Shown here one piece after another: positions 52,597 to 61,741 of a stretch of 64,000 nt of DNA. How positions within the stretch are numbered: position 1 is the first letter of the stretch; each line of letters begins with the position of its first letter. Below the pieces are notes generated by a model. The model saw nothing but the letters and a program-made list of their open reading frames with translations. It did not search any database and was not told the DNA's origin. Made by a program: the position numbers and the translations under genes. The stretch is from Aurantimonas sp965217685 (GTDB lineage: Bacteria > Pseudomonadota > Alphaproteobacteria > Rhizobiales > Rhizobiaceae): NCBI GenBank assembly GCA_965217685.1, contig CBDCIZ010000003.1, positions 3,162,001 to 3,226,000 of the forward strand, written 5' to 3'.

Positions 52597-53636
52597 TTGG
52601 CAGCTCCCTCGGCGAAGACCACGACGCAGGCCGGATCGATGGCGACCGAGACCTTGTCGCCGACGCTCAGCGGCGTGCTTCCGGGCGCGCGCTGGGCAAC
52701 GAGATCACCGGCGGCGGTGGTGAGATAGATGTCGATCGCCGACCCCATGTCGCGCACGAAGCTGACCGTGGCGGCAAGCGGTGCCTCGCCCTCGGGCTTG
52801 AGCACCAGGTCTTCGGGACGCACCGACACGTCGGCTTCACGCCGTCCGGCGGCGAGCGTCATGCCCGGCACCTTCGCCCCGTTGATGGTGACGTCGCCGC
52901 CCTCGGCGCGGGCCGTCAGCGCGTTGGTCTGGCCGAGGAAGTCGGCGACGAAGGGGCTCGCGGGCCTGCGGTAGACGTCGATCGGCCGGTCCATCTGCAG
53001 GATGCGCCCGCCCTTCATGACGACGATCGTGTCGGCCATCGTCATCGCCTCGCGCTGGTCGTGGGTGACGACGATGGTGGTGATGCCGAGGCGCTGCTGC
53101 AGCTGGCGCAGTTCGACCTGCATGGCCTCGCGCAGCTTGGCGTCGAGGGCCGAGAGCGGCTCGTCGAGGAGGAACAGCTTCGGCGAAACCGCCAGCGCCC
53201 GCGCGATCGCCACCCGCTGGCGCTGGCCGCCGGAGAGCTGCGAGACGGCGCGGTCGGCAACGCCCGGCAGGCGCACGAGGTCGAGAAGATCGGCCACCCG
53301 CGCCTCGCGCTCGGCCTTGCCGCGACCGCGGATCTTCAGCGGATAGGCGATGTTGTCGCCGACCGACAGATGCGGAAACAGCGCCAGCGACTGGAACACC
53401 ATGCCGAAGTCGCGCTTGTGGACCGGCAGCGCGTCGATCGCCATCCCGTCGAAATGGACGCTGCCGGCGCTCGCCGCCTCCAGCCCGGCGACGATGCGCA
53501 TCAAGGTGGTCTTGCCGCAGCCGGAGGGCCCCAGCAGGCACACGAAGCTGCCCGCCGGCACCGAAAGGGTCGCGTCGTCGACGGCGACGATCTCGCCGTA
53601 GCGCTTGGTGACATTGGCGAGTTCGAGGGTGCTCAT
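52593..53636 (-). CDS. ABC transporter ATP-binding protein, PotA-like (second system)
   Basis: A 347-residue ATPase. Walker A is LLGPSGCGKTTLMRIVAGLE, the Q-loop MVFQSLALFPHLSVGDN, the signature LSGGQRQRVAIARALA, Walker B LFLLDEPLSALDAKLRE and the switch VVTHDQREAMTMAD. A C-terminal TOBE domain spans about residues 240-347 (DVSVRPEDLVLKPEGE). The ATG at 53636 begins MSTLELANVTKRYG. It is followed by two permeases with overlapping ends and preceded by the binding-protein gene 127 bases away. Confidence 0.93.
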   Translation of the reverse strand: MSTLELANVTKRYGEIVAVDDATLSVPAGSFVCLLGPSGCGKTTLMRIVAGLEAASAGSVHFDGMAIDALPVHKRDFGMVFQSLALFPHLSVGDNIAYPLKIRGRGKAEREARVADLLDLVRLPGVADRAVSQLSGGQRQRVAIARALAVSPKLFLLDEPLSALDAKLREAMQVELRQLQQRLGITTIVVTHDQREAMTMADTIVVMKGGRILQMDRPIDVYRRPASPFVADFLGQTNALTARAEGGDVTINGAKVPGMTLAAGRREADVSVRPEDLVLKPEGEAPLAATVSFVRDMGSAIDIYLTTAAGDLVAQRAPGSTPLSVGDKVSVAIDPACVVVFAEGAAN

Positions 53637-53763
53637 GGGTGGGTCGGCTCTGGGCGTTCTTTTGAACTGGCGCTCGTCCAGCACGGGCTGCAAGCCGGGC
53701 GCACCGCCAATCCACAAATGCGAATTGAAAGCGCCGCGCCCGGCCTGCTTCGGATGGCCAGTC

Positions 53764-54852
53764 TCACCCGACGATCAGCTCGGTCCACTTCTGGTTCAGC
53801 CAGTCGGACTTTTCGACATACATGTCGTAGCGCGGGACGATCGGCGGGATTTCCGACGAGACCGCATCGAACTCCTTGTCGGTCAGGTCGAGCGTCTCGC
53901 GCTTGAGGACCGGCGCGGTGCCGACCTTGCGGGCGAGCAGCCCGGAGATCTGCGGCTGGGTCATGTAGTCGATGAAGACGGTGGCGAGATCGAGCTTGTC
54001 GGACGCCTTGGAGACCGCCCAGCAGCCGCTGTCGGAAATGCCGCCTTCCTTGGGAAAGGTCGAGCGGACCGGGAAGCCGTCGGCGGCCGCAAGGCCGGTC
54101 ACGTCGTGATAATACTGGCCCATCGGGATCTCGCCCGATTTCAGCGCCTGCTCGAACTGCGCCTCGTCGCGATACCAGATCTGGACGTTCGGCTTCACCT
54201 CGGCGAGCTTGTCCATCACCTTCAGGATGTCGTCCTCGGTCGACAGGATGTCGGTGCCGCCGAAATGGGTGGTGGCCGTCACCTCCAGCAGGAACGAGTT
54301 GGAGACGAGGGCGAGGAGGCCGAGCTTTTCCTTGTTGGCCGGGTCCCAGAGAGCGGCCCAGCTCGTCGGGGCTTCCGGATAGGCTTCGGTGTTGGTGACG
54401 AGGTTGATGTACCACGCGACGGCGCCGACGCCGGCCACCCGGTCGTCATCATACTTCACCGTAAAGGGCGGCAGGATGTCTTTGAAACGGCTGATCTTCG
54501 AGGAATCGATCGGCGACCAGAGCTCGGTCGACAGCCCTTTTCGCATGGAGACCTGGCTCATCATCGAGACGTCCGCCGGCGCGACGCCCGCGCGGGCGGC
54601 CTGTTCGAGTTGCACGAGCCAGGCTTCGCCCGTCGGCTCGGCGACGCTTTCGACCGCGATGCCCGTCGCCTTGGTAAAGTCCGGGAAGATGTTCTTGTCG
54701 AAGGAATCCTTGAAGTAGCCGCCATAGACGCCGACCTTCAGCGACTTGTCCTGGGCGCGCAGCACCGAGGGCATGGCGAGCGTGGCGGCGCCGGCACCGG
54801 CGGCCGTGAGCAGCTGGCGGCGGCTGAGGGGCAGGAAGGGTTTACGGGTCAT
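53764..54852 (-). CDS. ABC transporter substrate-binding protein, PotD-like (second system)
   Basis: A 362-residue periplasmic protein. The N-terminus LSRRQLLTAAGAGAATLAMPSVLRAQ is a twin-arginine-type signal. Family segments are LKVGVYGGYFKDSFDKNIFPDFTKATGI, AWYINLVTNTEAYPEAPTSWAALWDPANKEKLGL and TVFIDYMTQPQISGLLARKVGTAPVLK. The fold matches spermidine/putrescine or related amine-binding proteins; the agmatinase upstream suggests agmatine or another guanidino compound. Its leader contains three 21-bp tandem repeats. Confidence 0.9.
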   Translation of the reverse strand: MTRKPFLPLSRRQLLTAAGAGAATLAMPSVLRAQDKSLKVGVYGGYFKDSFDKNIFPDFTKATGIAVESVAEPTGEAWLVQLEQAARAGVAPADVSMMSQVSMRKGLSTELWSPIDSSKISRFKDILPPFTVKYDDDRVAGVGAVAWYINLVTNTEAYPEAPTSWAALWDPANKEKLGLLALVSNSFLLEVTATTHFGGTDILSTEDDILKVMDKLAEVKPNVQIWYRDEAQFEQALKSGEIPMGQYYHDVTGLAAADGFPVRSTFPKEGGISDSGCWAVSKASDKLDLATVFIDYMTQPQISGLLARKVGTAPVLKRETLDLTDKEFDAVSSEIPPIVPRYDMYVEKSDWLNQKWTELIVG

Positions 54853-54886
54853 GAGGTCGGCTCCTGTGCTTGGGGAAAGGACATTG

Positions 54887-54949
54887 GCTCTTGGCTGAAG
54901 ACGTGGGGCTCTTGGCTGAAGACGTGGGGCTCGGGGCTGAAGACGTGGG
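54887..54949. repeat. Three 21-bp tandem repeats between speB-like and binding-protein genes
   Basis: The unit GCTCTTGGCTGAAGACGTGG plus one G occurs three times head to tail (54887, 54908, 54929). The third copy has TT replaced by GG. It lies in the 104-base gap between the agmatinase stop and the binding-protein start, so it is within the operon leader of the latter. The unit is not CRISPR-like because there are no spacers. Confidence 0.8.
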
Positions 54950-54956
54950 CTGTGGT

Positions 54957-56012
54957 TCAGGCGGTGGTTTTCGCGCGACCGGGAACGAAGGGCACGAGGC
55001 TCAACAGTTCGAAGAGCATCTGCGCGCCGGCATGGGCGGTGTTGGTCGTCGCGTCGTATTGCGGGGCCACCTCGACGACGTCGCCGCCGATCATGTCGAT
55101 GCCGGCCAGACCGCGCAGGATCGCCTGCGCCTCGCGGGTCGTCAGGCCGCCGATCTCCGGCGTGCCGGTGCCGGGCGCGAAGGCCGGGTCGAGGCTGTCG
55201 ATGTCGAAGGACAAATAGGTCGGGCCGTCGCCGACGACCGCTTTGGCCCTGGCTACGATGGCCTCGATGCCGAGATTTGAAATCTCCTCGGCGTGGATGA
55301 CGCTCATGCCGCTCTCGTACGAGAATTCCCACAGATATTCGGACGAGCCGCGAATGCCGATCTGGATGGTGCGCTCGGGATCGAGAACACCGTCGAGCAC
55401 GGCCTGGCGAAACGGTCCGCCATGGTGGAACTTGCAGCCGTCGAAGGGGCCGGACGTGTCGCAATGGGCGTCGATGTGGATCATGCCGACGGGGCGTTCT
55501 GCACCCAGCGCCCTGAGGATCGGCAGCGAGATCGAATGATCGCCGCCGACGAAGAGCGGCAGAACGCCGGCAGCAGTGATCCTGGCCGCCGTCGCCTCGA
55601 TGTCCGCGTGCGAGGTCGCCAGGTCGAAGCGCGAGCGGAACGGCACGTCGCCGATGTCGGCGACCGCGATCTCGTGGGTGGGCATGGTCTTCAGGACGTG
55701 ATTGTACGGCCCGACCCGCTCCATGGTGCGCAGCGCGCGGGGACCGAAACGCGAGCCGTTGCGGTTGGTGACGCCGAGATCCATCGGCACGCCGATCAGC
55801 GCGACGTCGAGGCCGGAAAGGTCCGGCGCCGACCAGTCGATGGCGCGGTACGGCACGTCGAGCAGCGTCGGCAGGCCGGCATAGGGCGCGACACGCGTGC
55901 CCTTCGGGTCGAAGAGGCGGCCGGCGACGGCGCTGAAACCGGCGTCGTGGATGACCCGTTCGTTGTCGCCGGCGAAGCGCTGGCGCAGCGCGTCGAGCTT
56001 GCCGTCATGCAT
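54957..56012 (-). CDS. speB: Agmatinase-family ureohydrolase
   Basis: A 351-residue manganese ureohydrolase that releases urea from a guanidino substrate (agmatine to putrescine, or guanidinobutyrate to GABA). Metal motifs are LFVGGDHSISLP, MIHIDAHCDTSGP and LSFDIDSLDPAFAPGTGTPEIGG. Start ATG 56012 (MHDGKLDALRQRF) has GAGG upstream. The N-terminal 50-residue region and KFHHGGPFRQAV segment resemble agmatinase/guanidinobutyrase rather than arginase. It overlaps the aminotransferase stop by 8 bases. The exact guanidino substrate cannot be told from sequence. Confidence 0.9.
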   Translation of the reverse strand: MHDGKLDALRQRFAGDNERVIHDAGFSAVAGRLFDPKGTRVAPYAGLPTLLDVPYRAIDWSAPDLSGLDVALIGVPMDLGVTNRNGSRFGPRALRTMERVGPYNHVLKTMPTHEIAVADIGDVPFRSRFDLATSHADIEATAARITAAGVLPLFVGGDHSISLPILRALGAERPVGMIHIDAHCDTSGPFDGCKFHHGGPFRQAVLDGVLDPERTIQIGIRGSSEYLWEFSYESGMSVIHAEEISNLGIEAIVARAKAVVGDGPTYLSFDIDSLDPAFAPGTGTPEIGGLTTREAQAILRGLAGIDMIGGDVVEVAPQYDATTNTAHAGAQMLFELLSLVPFVPGRAKTTA

Positions 56013-57228
56013 GTTCGTGCCTCGTTGCGTTTTCGGTATGGTCTTCAAGGATGACACTATGGGACAACGACAGCCGGCGCGCGATCTCGCAAAGGCCGGC
56101 CTCGTCGACATTGGCGAAGGCGATCCGCAGATGGTCTTCGCCGTCCGGCCCGAAGAAGCTTCCGGGCAGCGTCAGGATGCCGAGATCGCGGGTCATCTGG
56201 GCCGCGACGGTCTCGGATGGTCTGCTCGCGAACGGATGGCGGACATAGGCGAAATAGGCGCCGATCTGGTCGACCGACCAACCGGGCAGCGCCGCGAAGA
56301 GGTCGGCGAAAAGCTTTGCCCGTGCTGCGATCATTACGCGATTTGCCTCGCGCCAGTTGGCGAGCGCCGCGATAGCCCAAGGCAACGCCGCCTGGGCCGG
56401 CCGGGGCGCACAGATCTGCAGGCAGTCGATAACCTTCTCGATCTCGGCGATCATCGGCTCGCCGGCGATCATCGCGCCCATGCGATGGCCCGGAATCGCG
56501 TAGGCCTTGGAGAAGCTGTAGAGCCCGATCAGGTGTTCGCGCGTCTCGGAGCGGCCGAAAACGGCGTGCGGCGGCCCGGAGGCAGCGGGCAGGAAATCCC
56601 GGTAGGTCTCGTCGATGACGAGGACAAGGCCACGCGTCACGCAGATGTCGAAGAGTTCGGCGATGAGCGCCGGCGGGTAGATCGCGCCGGTCGGGTTGTT
56701 CGGGCTGACCAGCACCAGGGCACGGCATTTCGCATCGATCAGCGCCTCGACGGCGGCCGGATCCGGCAGAAAGCCGTCGGCGGCCTTCGTCGGCAGGGCG
56801 CGCGCCTCGATGCCCAGCATGTCGAGCGTCATGGTGTGGTTGAAATAGGCGGGCGAGGGCAGGATCACCGTGTCGCCGGCCCCTGCCACCGTCATCATCG
56901 CGACGAAGAACGCCTGGTTGCAGCCGCTGGTGATGGCGATGCGGCCGGGGGCGATCGCTGCGCCGTAGAGCGTTGAAACGTGCGCCGCGTATGTCTCGCG
57001 CAGGGGGTTGTCGCCAAGGATGTCGCCATAGCGCGCCGCGGCCGGCGAGGCGGCGGCCTGTGCGAGGCGCGTTGCGAAAGCTTCGGGCGGCGCGTGGTTC
57101 GGCACGGCCTGGCTGCAGTCGATCAGCGGCCCGTGGCGCCCGTCATAGGACGCGATCCAGCGGCCGGCCCGCGCGATCGGCGGCGCGGCGACGGCACAGA
57201 GGCGCGGATTGAGCGTTGGAGCGTTCAC
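56005..57228 (-). CDS. Class I/II aminotransferase (PLP-dependent)
   Basis: A 407-residue fold-type I aminotransferase. The PLP Lys is Lys241 in LYSFSKAYAIPGHRMGAM. Other anchors are YGDILGDNPLRETYAAHV, TSGCNQAFFVAMM, VSPNNPTGAIYP (Asn contacting PLP) and VIDETYRDFL (Asp pairing with the pyridine N). The start is read as GTG at 57228 because the upstream open frame to 57396 overlaps the divergent promoter region and has no family similarity. It is the first gene of the operon and overlaps the agmatinase. It could transaminate arginine, GABA or another product of the pathway. Confidence 0.88.
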   Translation of the reverse strand: MNAPTLNPRLCAVAAPPIARAGRWIASYDGRHGPLIDCSQAVPNHAPPEAFATRLAQAAASPAAARYGDILGDNPLRETYAAHVSTLYGAAIAPGRIAITSGCNQAFFVAMMTVAGAGDTVILPSPAYFNHTMTLDMLGIEARALPTKAADGFLPDPAAVEALIDAKCRALVLVSPNNPTGAIYPPALIAELFDICVTRGLVLVIDETYRDFLPAASGPPHAVFGRSETREHLIGLYSFSKAYAIPGHRMGAMIAGEPMIAEIEKVIDCLQICAPRPAQAALPWAIAALANWREANRVMIAARAKLFADLFAALPGWSVDQIGAYFAYVRHPFASRPSETVAAQMTRDLGILTLPGSFFGPDGEDHLRIAFANVDEAGLCEIARRLSLSHSVILEDHTENATRHEHA

Positions 57229-57421
57229 GCGGCGGGATTCCTCGTCGTGTCTTCGGCCGGATGCCGCGTGACCGGCGCGCCGGCGCGACGATGTGTCGAT
57301 GAGCAAGCTGCCTGCTGAATGGTCAGCTTGGCCGAGTGCCCTATTCGGCATCATCAGAACCTCGCCGGTGTGTTTGTGAAATACCGGGTTTTCCATTTAC
57401 ATATTGACGGTCTTCAATGTG

Positions 57422-58366
57422 ATGGGGCGGCTCATGCGCGTATCGGGAAGTGACCTGCGGCTTCTCCAGGTCTTCGACGCCGTCGTGCGCCATGGCGGGT
57501 TCGCCGCTGCTGCCGGTGATCTCAACCTCAGCCAGTCGACGGTTTCCAACCACATGACGGCGCTCGAAGAGCGGCTCGGTTTTGTCTTGTGCCGTCGCGG
57601 CCGCGGCGGATTCCGGCTGACCGAAAAGGGCCGAGCCGTCTGGGAAGCCGGGCGGCAGCTCGACAAGGCGATGCAGGATTTTTCCACCGACATCGCCTCG
57701 GTGCGGGGCGAGCTCAGCGGCGAATTGCGGGTCGGCATCCTCGACGCCATCGCCACCGACCCGGCCAACCGGCTGTCCGAGGTGATCGCCGAGTTCGGCC
57801 GCATCGCGCCGAACGTCAAGCTTGTCCTTGCGCAGGAGCGGCCGCAGGACATGCAGCAGAAGGTCGCCGACGGGCTTTATCACTGCGCGATCGGCAGCTA
57901 TCGCAATCGTATCGACGGTATAGTCTACGACCGGCTCCACGTCGAACGCCACAGCCTCTATTGCGGCCACCGCCATCCGGCCTTCGCCATGCGGGACGAA
58001 GCGCTGGACGATGCGACGCTGGCCGACATGCCCTTCGTCCATCGCGGCTACTGGCGCGACGAGGATAGACTGAAGCAGATCGCCTGGCGCGTCTCGGCGA
58101 CGGTCTACCAGATCGAGCCGCAGCTGATCCTGATCCAGTCCGGGCGCTACATCGGACTGCTGCCCGACCATTACGCCGCGGCGGCCGTCGCTGCGGGGGA
58201 TCTCCGCGCGGTCCGGCCGGACGAACTGGGCTATACCTGCGTCTTCGAGCTGTTCTCGCCGTCCGCGCGGCGGCTGAGCGACGTCGCCGCCGCCTTCGTC
58301 GAGACGGTCAAATCCGTCTGGCGGGTCGGATACGATGGCCAGGTCGCCGCCGTTGGCGCGGGTTGA
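57422..58366 (+). CDS. LysR-family transcriptional regulator
   Basis: A 314-residue regulator. The N-terminal winged helix-turn-helix is LRLLQVFDAVVRHGGFAAAAGDLNLSQSTVSNHMTALEERLG, followed by a linker helix and the periplasmic-binding-protein-like effector domain from about residue 95 (GELRVGILDAIATDPANRLSEVIAEF). Such proteins usually control the divergent gene set; here that is the aminotransferase-agmatinase-ABC-amidase operon across a 193-base gap. An in-frame ATG at 57434 is an equally plausible start. The effector is unknown. Confidence 0.9.
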   Translation: MGRLMRVSGSDLRLLQVFDAVVRHGGFAAAAGDLNLSQSTVSNHMTALEERLGFVLCRRGRGGFRLTEKGRAVWEAGRQLDKAMQDFSTDIASVRGELSGELRVGILDAIATDPANRLSEVIAEFGRIAPNVKLVLAQERPQDMQQKVADGLYHCAIGSYRNRIDGIVYDRLHVERHSLYCGHRHPAFAMRDEALDDATLADMPFVHRGYWRDEDRLKQIAWRVSATVYQIEPQLILIQSGRYIGLLPDHYAAAAVAAGDLRAVRPDELGYTCVFELFSPSARRLSDVAAAFVETVKSVWRVGYDGQVAAVGAG

Positions 58367-58609
58367 GATGCCGACTTCGGTTGCTCGCCGGAGGCACAGG
58401 CGATGATGCCGAATCTAGCGCTGGAGATGCAGGTCGGGGGGCGATCGACCGGCACGAACGGGTCGCCGCCGCGACGACGCATGGACCCGACACAAGCCGT
58501 GTCGGCGCTTTGGCCTTCCGCGAAAATTCGAGTCCAGGCCTTAGCGCGATATCAACTTCTGCTGCCGATGCTGGCCGTTCGGAACCTCACCCAATCGGGT
58601 CGCATCGCT

Positions 58610-59581
58610 ATGCCGCGTCTTCATGTCTCGTCGCCATCGCATCCTTCCGTTTCCGTGACCGAGGCGAGGGCGGATCGCATTTCGGTGATCGCCGACGTCC
58701 CGGCGATCGGTTCGACCCCTGTCCTCCCGGCGCCCGATGGCGTGTCCGCTTCCGACATTGCCCAATCGCTCGAAATCCTCTCGGACTGGCCGCTGCCTTC
58801 CAGGACGATCGCCGGCATTGCGGTGGCCGATGTCGACGGTGCCACGGCGATCGAGAGGATTGCTGCTTCGCTATCGCTTTTCGTCGCGCCGTTGCGGATC
58901 GCCTTCCTCAACGCCCATTGCGTCAATCTCTCGCGCACCGACATGGCCTATCGACGAGCGCTCGGCGCATTCACGGTGCTTCCCGACGGCGTCGGCGTCG
59001 ACATCGCGGCGAAGCTTCTGTGCGGCGCGAAATTTACCGAAAACCTCAACGGCACCGACTTCGTGCCACGGCTTCTCGATGCCCTGAAGCAGCCCTTGCG
59101 CGTGGCTCTCGTCGGGGGCAAGGCCGGCATCGGTGCGAAGGCGGCGGCGAGGCTTTCCGGCCTTGTGCCACGGCACGACTATATCCCAGTCGCCGACGGC
59201 TATTTCGGGGATCGAGGGCGCCGTTCGGTGCTCGATCGCCTCGAAGCGGCGAAAGCCGACATCGTGCTCGTCGCCATGGGCGTGCCGAGCCAGGAGCTGT
59301 TCATCCTCGACCATCTCGACAAACGCCATGGCAAGGTGTTCGTGGCCACCGGCGCGCTCCTGGACTTTCTGGCGGGCGAGGTGCCGCGCGCGCCCCTGAT
59401 GCTGCGCCGTCTGCGGCTCGAATGGGCCTTCCGCCTGGCGCTGGAGCCGTCGCGACTCTGGCGCCGCTACGTTCTCGGCAATCCGAAATTCCTCTTCGGC
59501 ATCGTCAGGGACAAGCTCGGCATCGGGCCGAAGGCCGATCTGTGGTCGGTGCCGCGGAAGCGTGGCGCCGGTCGCGGCTAG
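58610..59581 (+). CDS. WecG/TagA/CpsF-family glycosyltransferase
   Basis: A 323-residue GT26-family glycosyltransferase. Members add a sugar (ManNAcA, GlcA or similar) to a lipid-linked precursor of surface polysaccharide at the inner face of the membrane. Family motifs are FLNAHCVNLSRTD, LPDGVGVDIAAKLL, NGTDFVPRLLDAL, VALVGGKAGIGAKAA, VAMGVPSQELFI and GALLDFLAGEVPRAP. An unusual N-terminal 70 residues precede the core. The ATG at 58610 is chosen over 58403, whose extra 69 residues lack family features. No other polysaccharide genes are adjacent. Confidence 0.88.
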   Translation: MPRLHVSSPSHPSVSVTEARADRISVIADVPAIGSTPVLPAPDGVSASDIAQSLEILSDWPLPSRTIAGIAVADVDGATAIERIAASLSLFVAPLRIAFLNAHCVNLSRTDMAYRRALGAFTVLPDGVGVDIAAKLLCGAKFTENLNGTDFVPRLLDALKQPLRVALVGGKAGIGAKAAARLSGLVPRHDYIPVADGYFGDRGRRSVLDRLEAAKADIVLVAMGVPSQELFILDHLDKRHGKVFVATGALLDFLAGEVPRAPLMLRRLRLEWAFRLALEPSRLWRRYVLGNPKFLFGIVRDKLGIGPKADLWSVPRKRGAGRG

Positions 59582-59959
59582 CCGCTCGTCTTCCCGATCA
59601 GCGCCTCGGCGATGTCGGGCAGATCGTCGTCGCTCTCCTTATTCATCAAGGGAACGTTCCAGCGCTGCGATTCCAGACGGGCACCGTGAGGGGAATAGGT
59701 GGGGAGCGCGCCGGGAAAAGGCTGCGATTTTGATGAACGCTGGCGGGTCGATCAGGTTTTCCGACCGGGCCTGTGCAGCGCCGATCGGTGGCTGCGACCA
59801 AATTTGCCGGCCCTAGTCTTCATACCTGCCCATGGCGGCGCGGTCGGCGAAGCTTAAGTCTGTCCGACCCGAGCGTACCCGCGTCGGCGTGGTCACCGGT
59901 TTTTGTGCCCGAACCACTCACCGCAAGCGGCAAACCCTTTACAAGGCAAGGAATTCCCA
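59582..59959. other. Gene-free stretch
   Basis: The 378 bases between the glycosyltransferase and the PNPOx-like gene hold no credible gene. A 10-bp palindrome GGAACGTTCC (59651-59660) is the only structure noticed, and it has no evident role. Confidence 0.35.
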
Positions 59960-60394
59960 ATGGCCGACATGACTCTCGAAGACCTCGCCAAAAAGATGGG
60001 CAAGATCGACTTCACCATGCTGGTGACCAAGGCGGAGGACGGCACGCTGGCCGCCAGGCCGATGAGCAACAATGGCGAGGTCGATGCCGACGGCGATTCC
60101 TATTATTTCACCTGGGAGCAGTCGCGAATGGCCGCCGATATCCGGCGCGACCCGAAGATCGGCCTCACATTCCAGGGCAGCGGCGGCCTTCTGGGACAGC
60201 CGCCGCTCTTCGTTTCGGTGGAAGCCGATGCCGAGCTGATCCACGACCGCGCGGCGTTCGAAGCCCATTGGAACGCCGACCTCGACCGCTGGTTCGAGGA
60301 CGGCGTCGACACGGCCGGCATGGTGATGATCAAGGTCCACGCCACGCGTATCCACTATTGGGACGGCACCGAGGACGGCGAAGTTCGCCCCTGA
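59960..60394 (+). CDS. PNPOx-like FMN-binding general stress protein
   Basis: A 144-residue split-barrel protein of the pyridoxamine-5'-phosphate-oxidase-like group, similar to the general stress protein 26 family. Characteristic parts are KIDFTMLVTKAEDGTLAARPMSNNGEVDADGDSYYFTW, followed by RDPKIGLTFQ, SVEADAELIHDRAAFEAHW and the ending RIHYWDGTEDGE. The family binds FMN or FAD in the cytosol; a specific substrate is not known. The ATG at 59960 has AAGGAA upstream. It is monocistronic. Confidence 0.87.
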   Translation: MADMTLEDLAKKMGKIDFTMLVTKAEDGTLAARPMSNNGEVDADGDSYYFTWEQSRMAADIRRDPKIGLTFQGSGGLLGQPPLFVSVEADAELIHDRAAFEAHWNADLDRWFEDGVDTAGMVMIKVHATRIHYWDGTEDGEVRP

Positions 60395-60431
60395 CGTCAC
60401 GGGCCTTTACGTCGCCTCGGTGGCTTGCTCG

Positions 60432-61658
60432 TTAGCCGGCGACGTCGAGGAAAAACCGCAGCATCTCGGCGCTGGCGTTCGGGCCTGCGGGCAGGGTGTA
60501 GGAGCCGTTCGGGCTGCCGCCCGACCAGGCATGGCTGGCACCGTGGACGCACCAGCTTTCCAGCCGCTCGCGGCCGCCCGCCTCGCGGTGGACCGTGCGC
60601 GTGTAGGCGATACCTTGCGGCGAGACGCCGTCGCTGACGACGGGCGTGGCCGTGATGCCGGCCCTGGCCTGTTCCAGAACGCGCTCGCCATTGATCGGCG
60701 CTACGGTCGTATCGCGATCGCCATGGAAGACGATGGTCGGCACAACCCGGTCGCCGGCAATGACGGGCGCCCCGCCGCGCATGGCGGCGAAGGCCGAAGC
60801 CATGTCGCGCGCCGCGCCGCAGGCAAGACCCGAATGGACCCCGACCGCGGCGAAGAGATCGGGATAGCGTTGCCCCATGATCGCCGCCGTCGCGCCGCCG
60901 GCGGAAAGGCCCGCGATGAACACCCGGCCAGGATCGACGGCGTGGTCTGCGACGATCTGCCGTGTGATGCCGGCGATCAGCGCCGGCTCGCCCGCATCGC
61001 GCCTCTGGTCGCTGGCCTCGAACCAGTTCCAGCATTTCTGGGCGTTGGCGGACCTGGTCTGCTCGGGATAGGCGACGAGAAAGCCGCGCTCCTCGGCCAG
61101 TTCGTTCATCCGCGTGCCGGCGGCGAAATCGTCCGGCGACTGGGTGCAGCCATGCAGCATGACGACGAGCGGGGTGGATGAGCCGTCATGGCTTGCCGGA
61201 ATGTAGAGCTTGTAGCGCCGCGTGCCGGAGGCCGCGCTATAGGCGAGGGTCTCGAAGCTGGCGCCATCGGGAAGCGGCAGGTTCTTCGCCGTGGCGCCAA
61301 GTCCGGGGAGACCGGGAAAACGGCCAAAATTGGCAAGGCCGGCGAGACCGCTGAACCCGGCTCGATCGTGTGGGCTCGTCCCGGCGAACGGCATGGCGCC
61401 CTTCGTGCCGGTTTGCGTCTTTCGGATCTGCGCTTGCGGGGAACCGGTCGAAGGCGCGCGGTCGTCAGGCGCGGCCGAAGAGGCGTTCCGGGTCTGTGGA
61501 AGGGCGGTTGCCCTCGGACCGGAGGAGCCAGTGCGTCCGGCGTTCGGCGCGTCCGTTTCACGAGCGCCGCCCTGAAGAAGCGCCATCGCCTCGTTCAGAC
61601 GACCCTCACGGGTGAGGCGGGTCAGTTCCTGCATGTCGATCGTGCGGAGGGTTTTCAT
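60432..61658 (-). CDS. PHB-depolymerase-family esterase
   Basis: A 408-residue alpha/beta hydrolase of the intracellular/extracellular PHB depolymerase type. Numbered from the upstream ATG at 61667, the triad is Ser255 (IAGLSAGGAT), Asp317 or Asp319 (FHGDRDTTV) and His379 (HGASHAWSGG). LHGCTQSPDDFA forms the oxyanion-hole region, and SHAWSGGSPNGSYTLPAGPNAS is the family ending. The first 125 residues are low complexity, with a short N-terminal helix (MQELTRLTREGRLNEAMALLQ) and Gly/Leu-rich stretch. No signal peptide is visible. The RHH regulator gene lies 74 bases upstream on the same strand, suggesting co-transcription. Confidence 0.87.
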   Translation of the reverse strand: MKTLRTIDMQELTRLTREGRLNEAMALLQGGARETDAPNAGRTGSSGPRATALPQTRNASSAAPDDRAPSTGSPQAQIRKTQTGTKGAMPFAGTSPHDRAGFSGLAGLANFGRFPGLPGLGATAKNLPLPDGASFETLAYSAASGTRRYKLYIPASHDGSSTPLVVMLHGCTQSPDDFAAGTRMNELAEERGFLVAYPEQTRSANAQKCWNWFEASDQRRDAGEPALIAGITRQIVADHAVDPGRVFIAGLSAGGATAAIMGQRYPDLFAAVGVHSGLACGAARDMASAFAAMRGGAPVIAGDRVVPTIVFHGDRDTTVAPINGERVLEQARAGITATPVVSDGVSPQGIAYTRTVHREAGGRERLESWCVHGASHAWSGGSPNGSYTLPAGPNASAEMLRFFLDVAG

Positions 61659-61741
61659 TCTGGACATCCGATGCGGAGAGAGGAGGGGGAAGCAAACGCG
61701 GTCGATAGGGCAGAGGCCGAGCGAGCCCGGCCAGGAAACCG

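Noticed and set aside
54887..54949. Possible CRISPR-like repeat
   Set aside because: The 21-bp units are directly adjacent with no spacers and no cas genes are present.
59651..59660. GGAACGTTCC palindrome as part of an EcfG-type stress promoter before the PNPOx-like gene
   Set aside because: GGAAC is present but no CGTT-like -10 element follows at 16-17 bases, and it is 300 bases from the gene.
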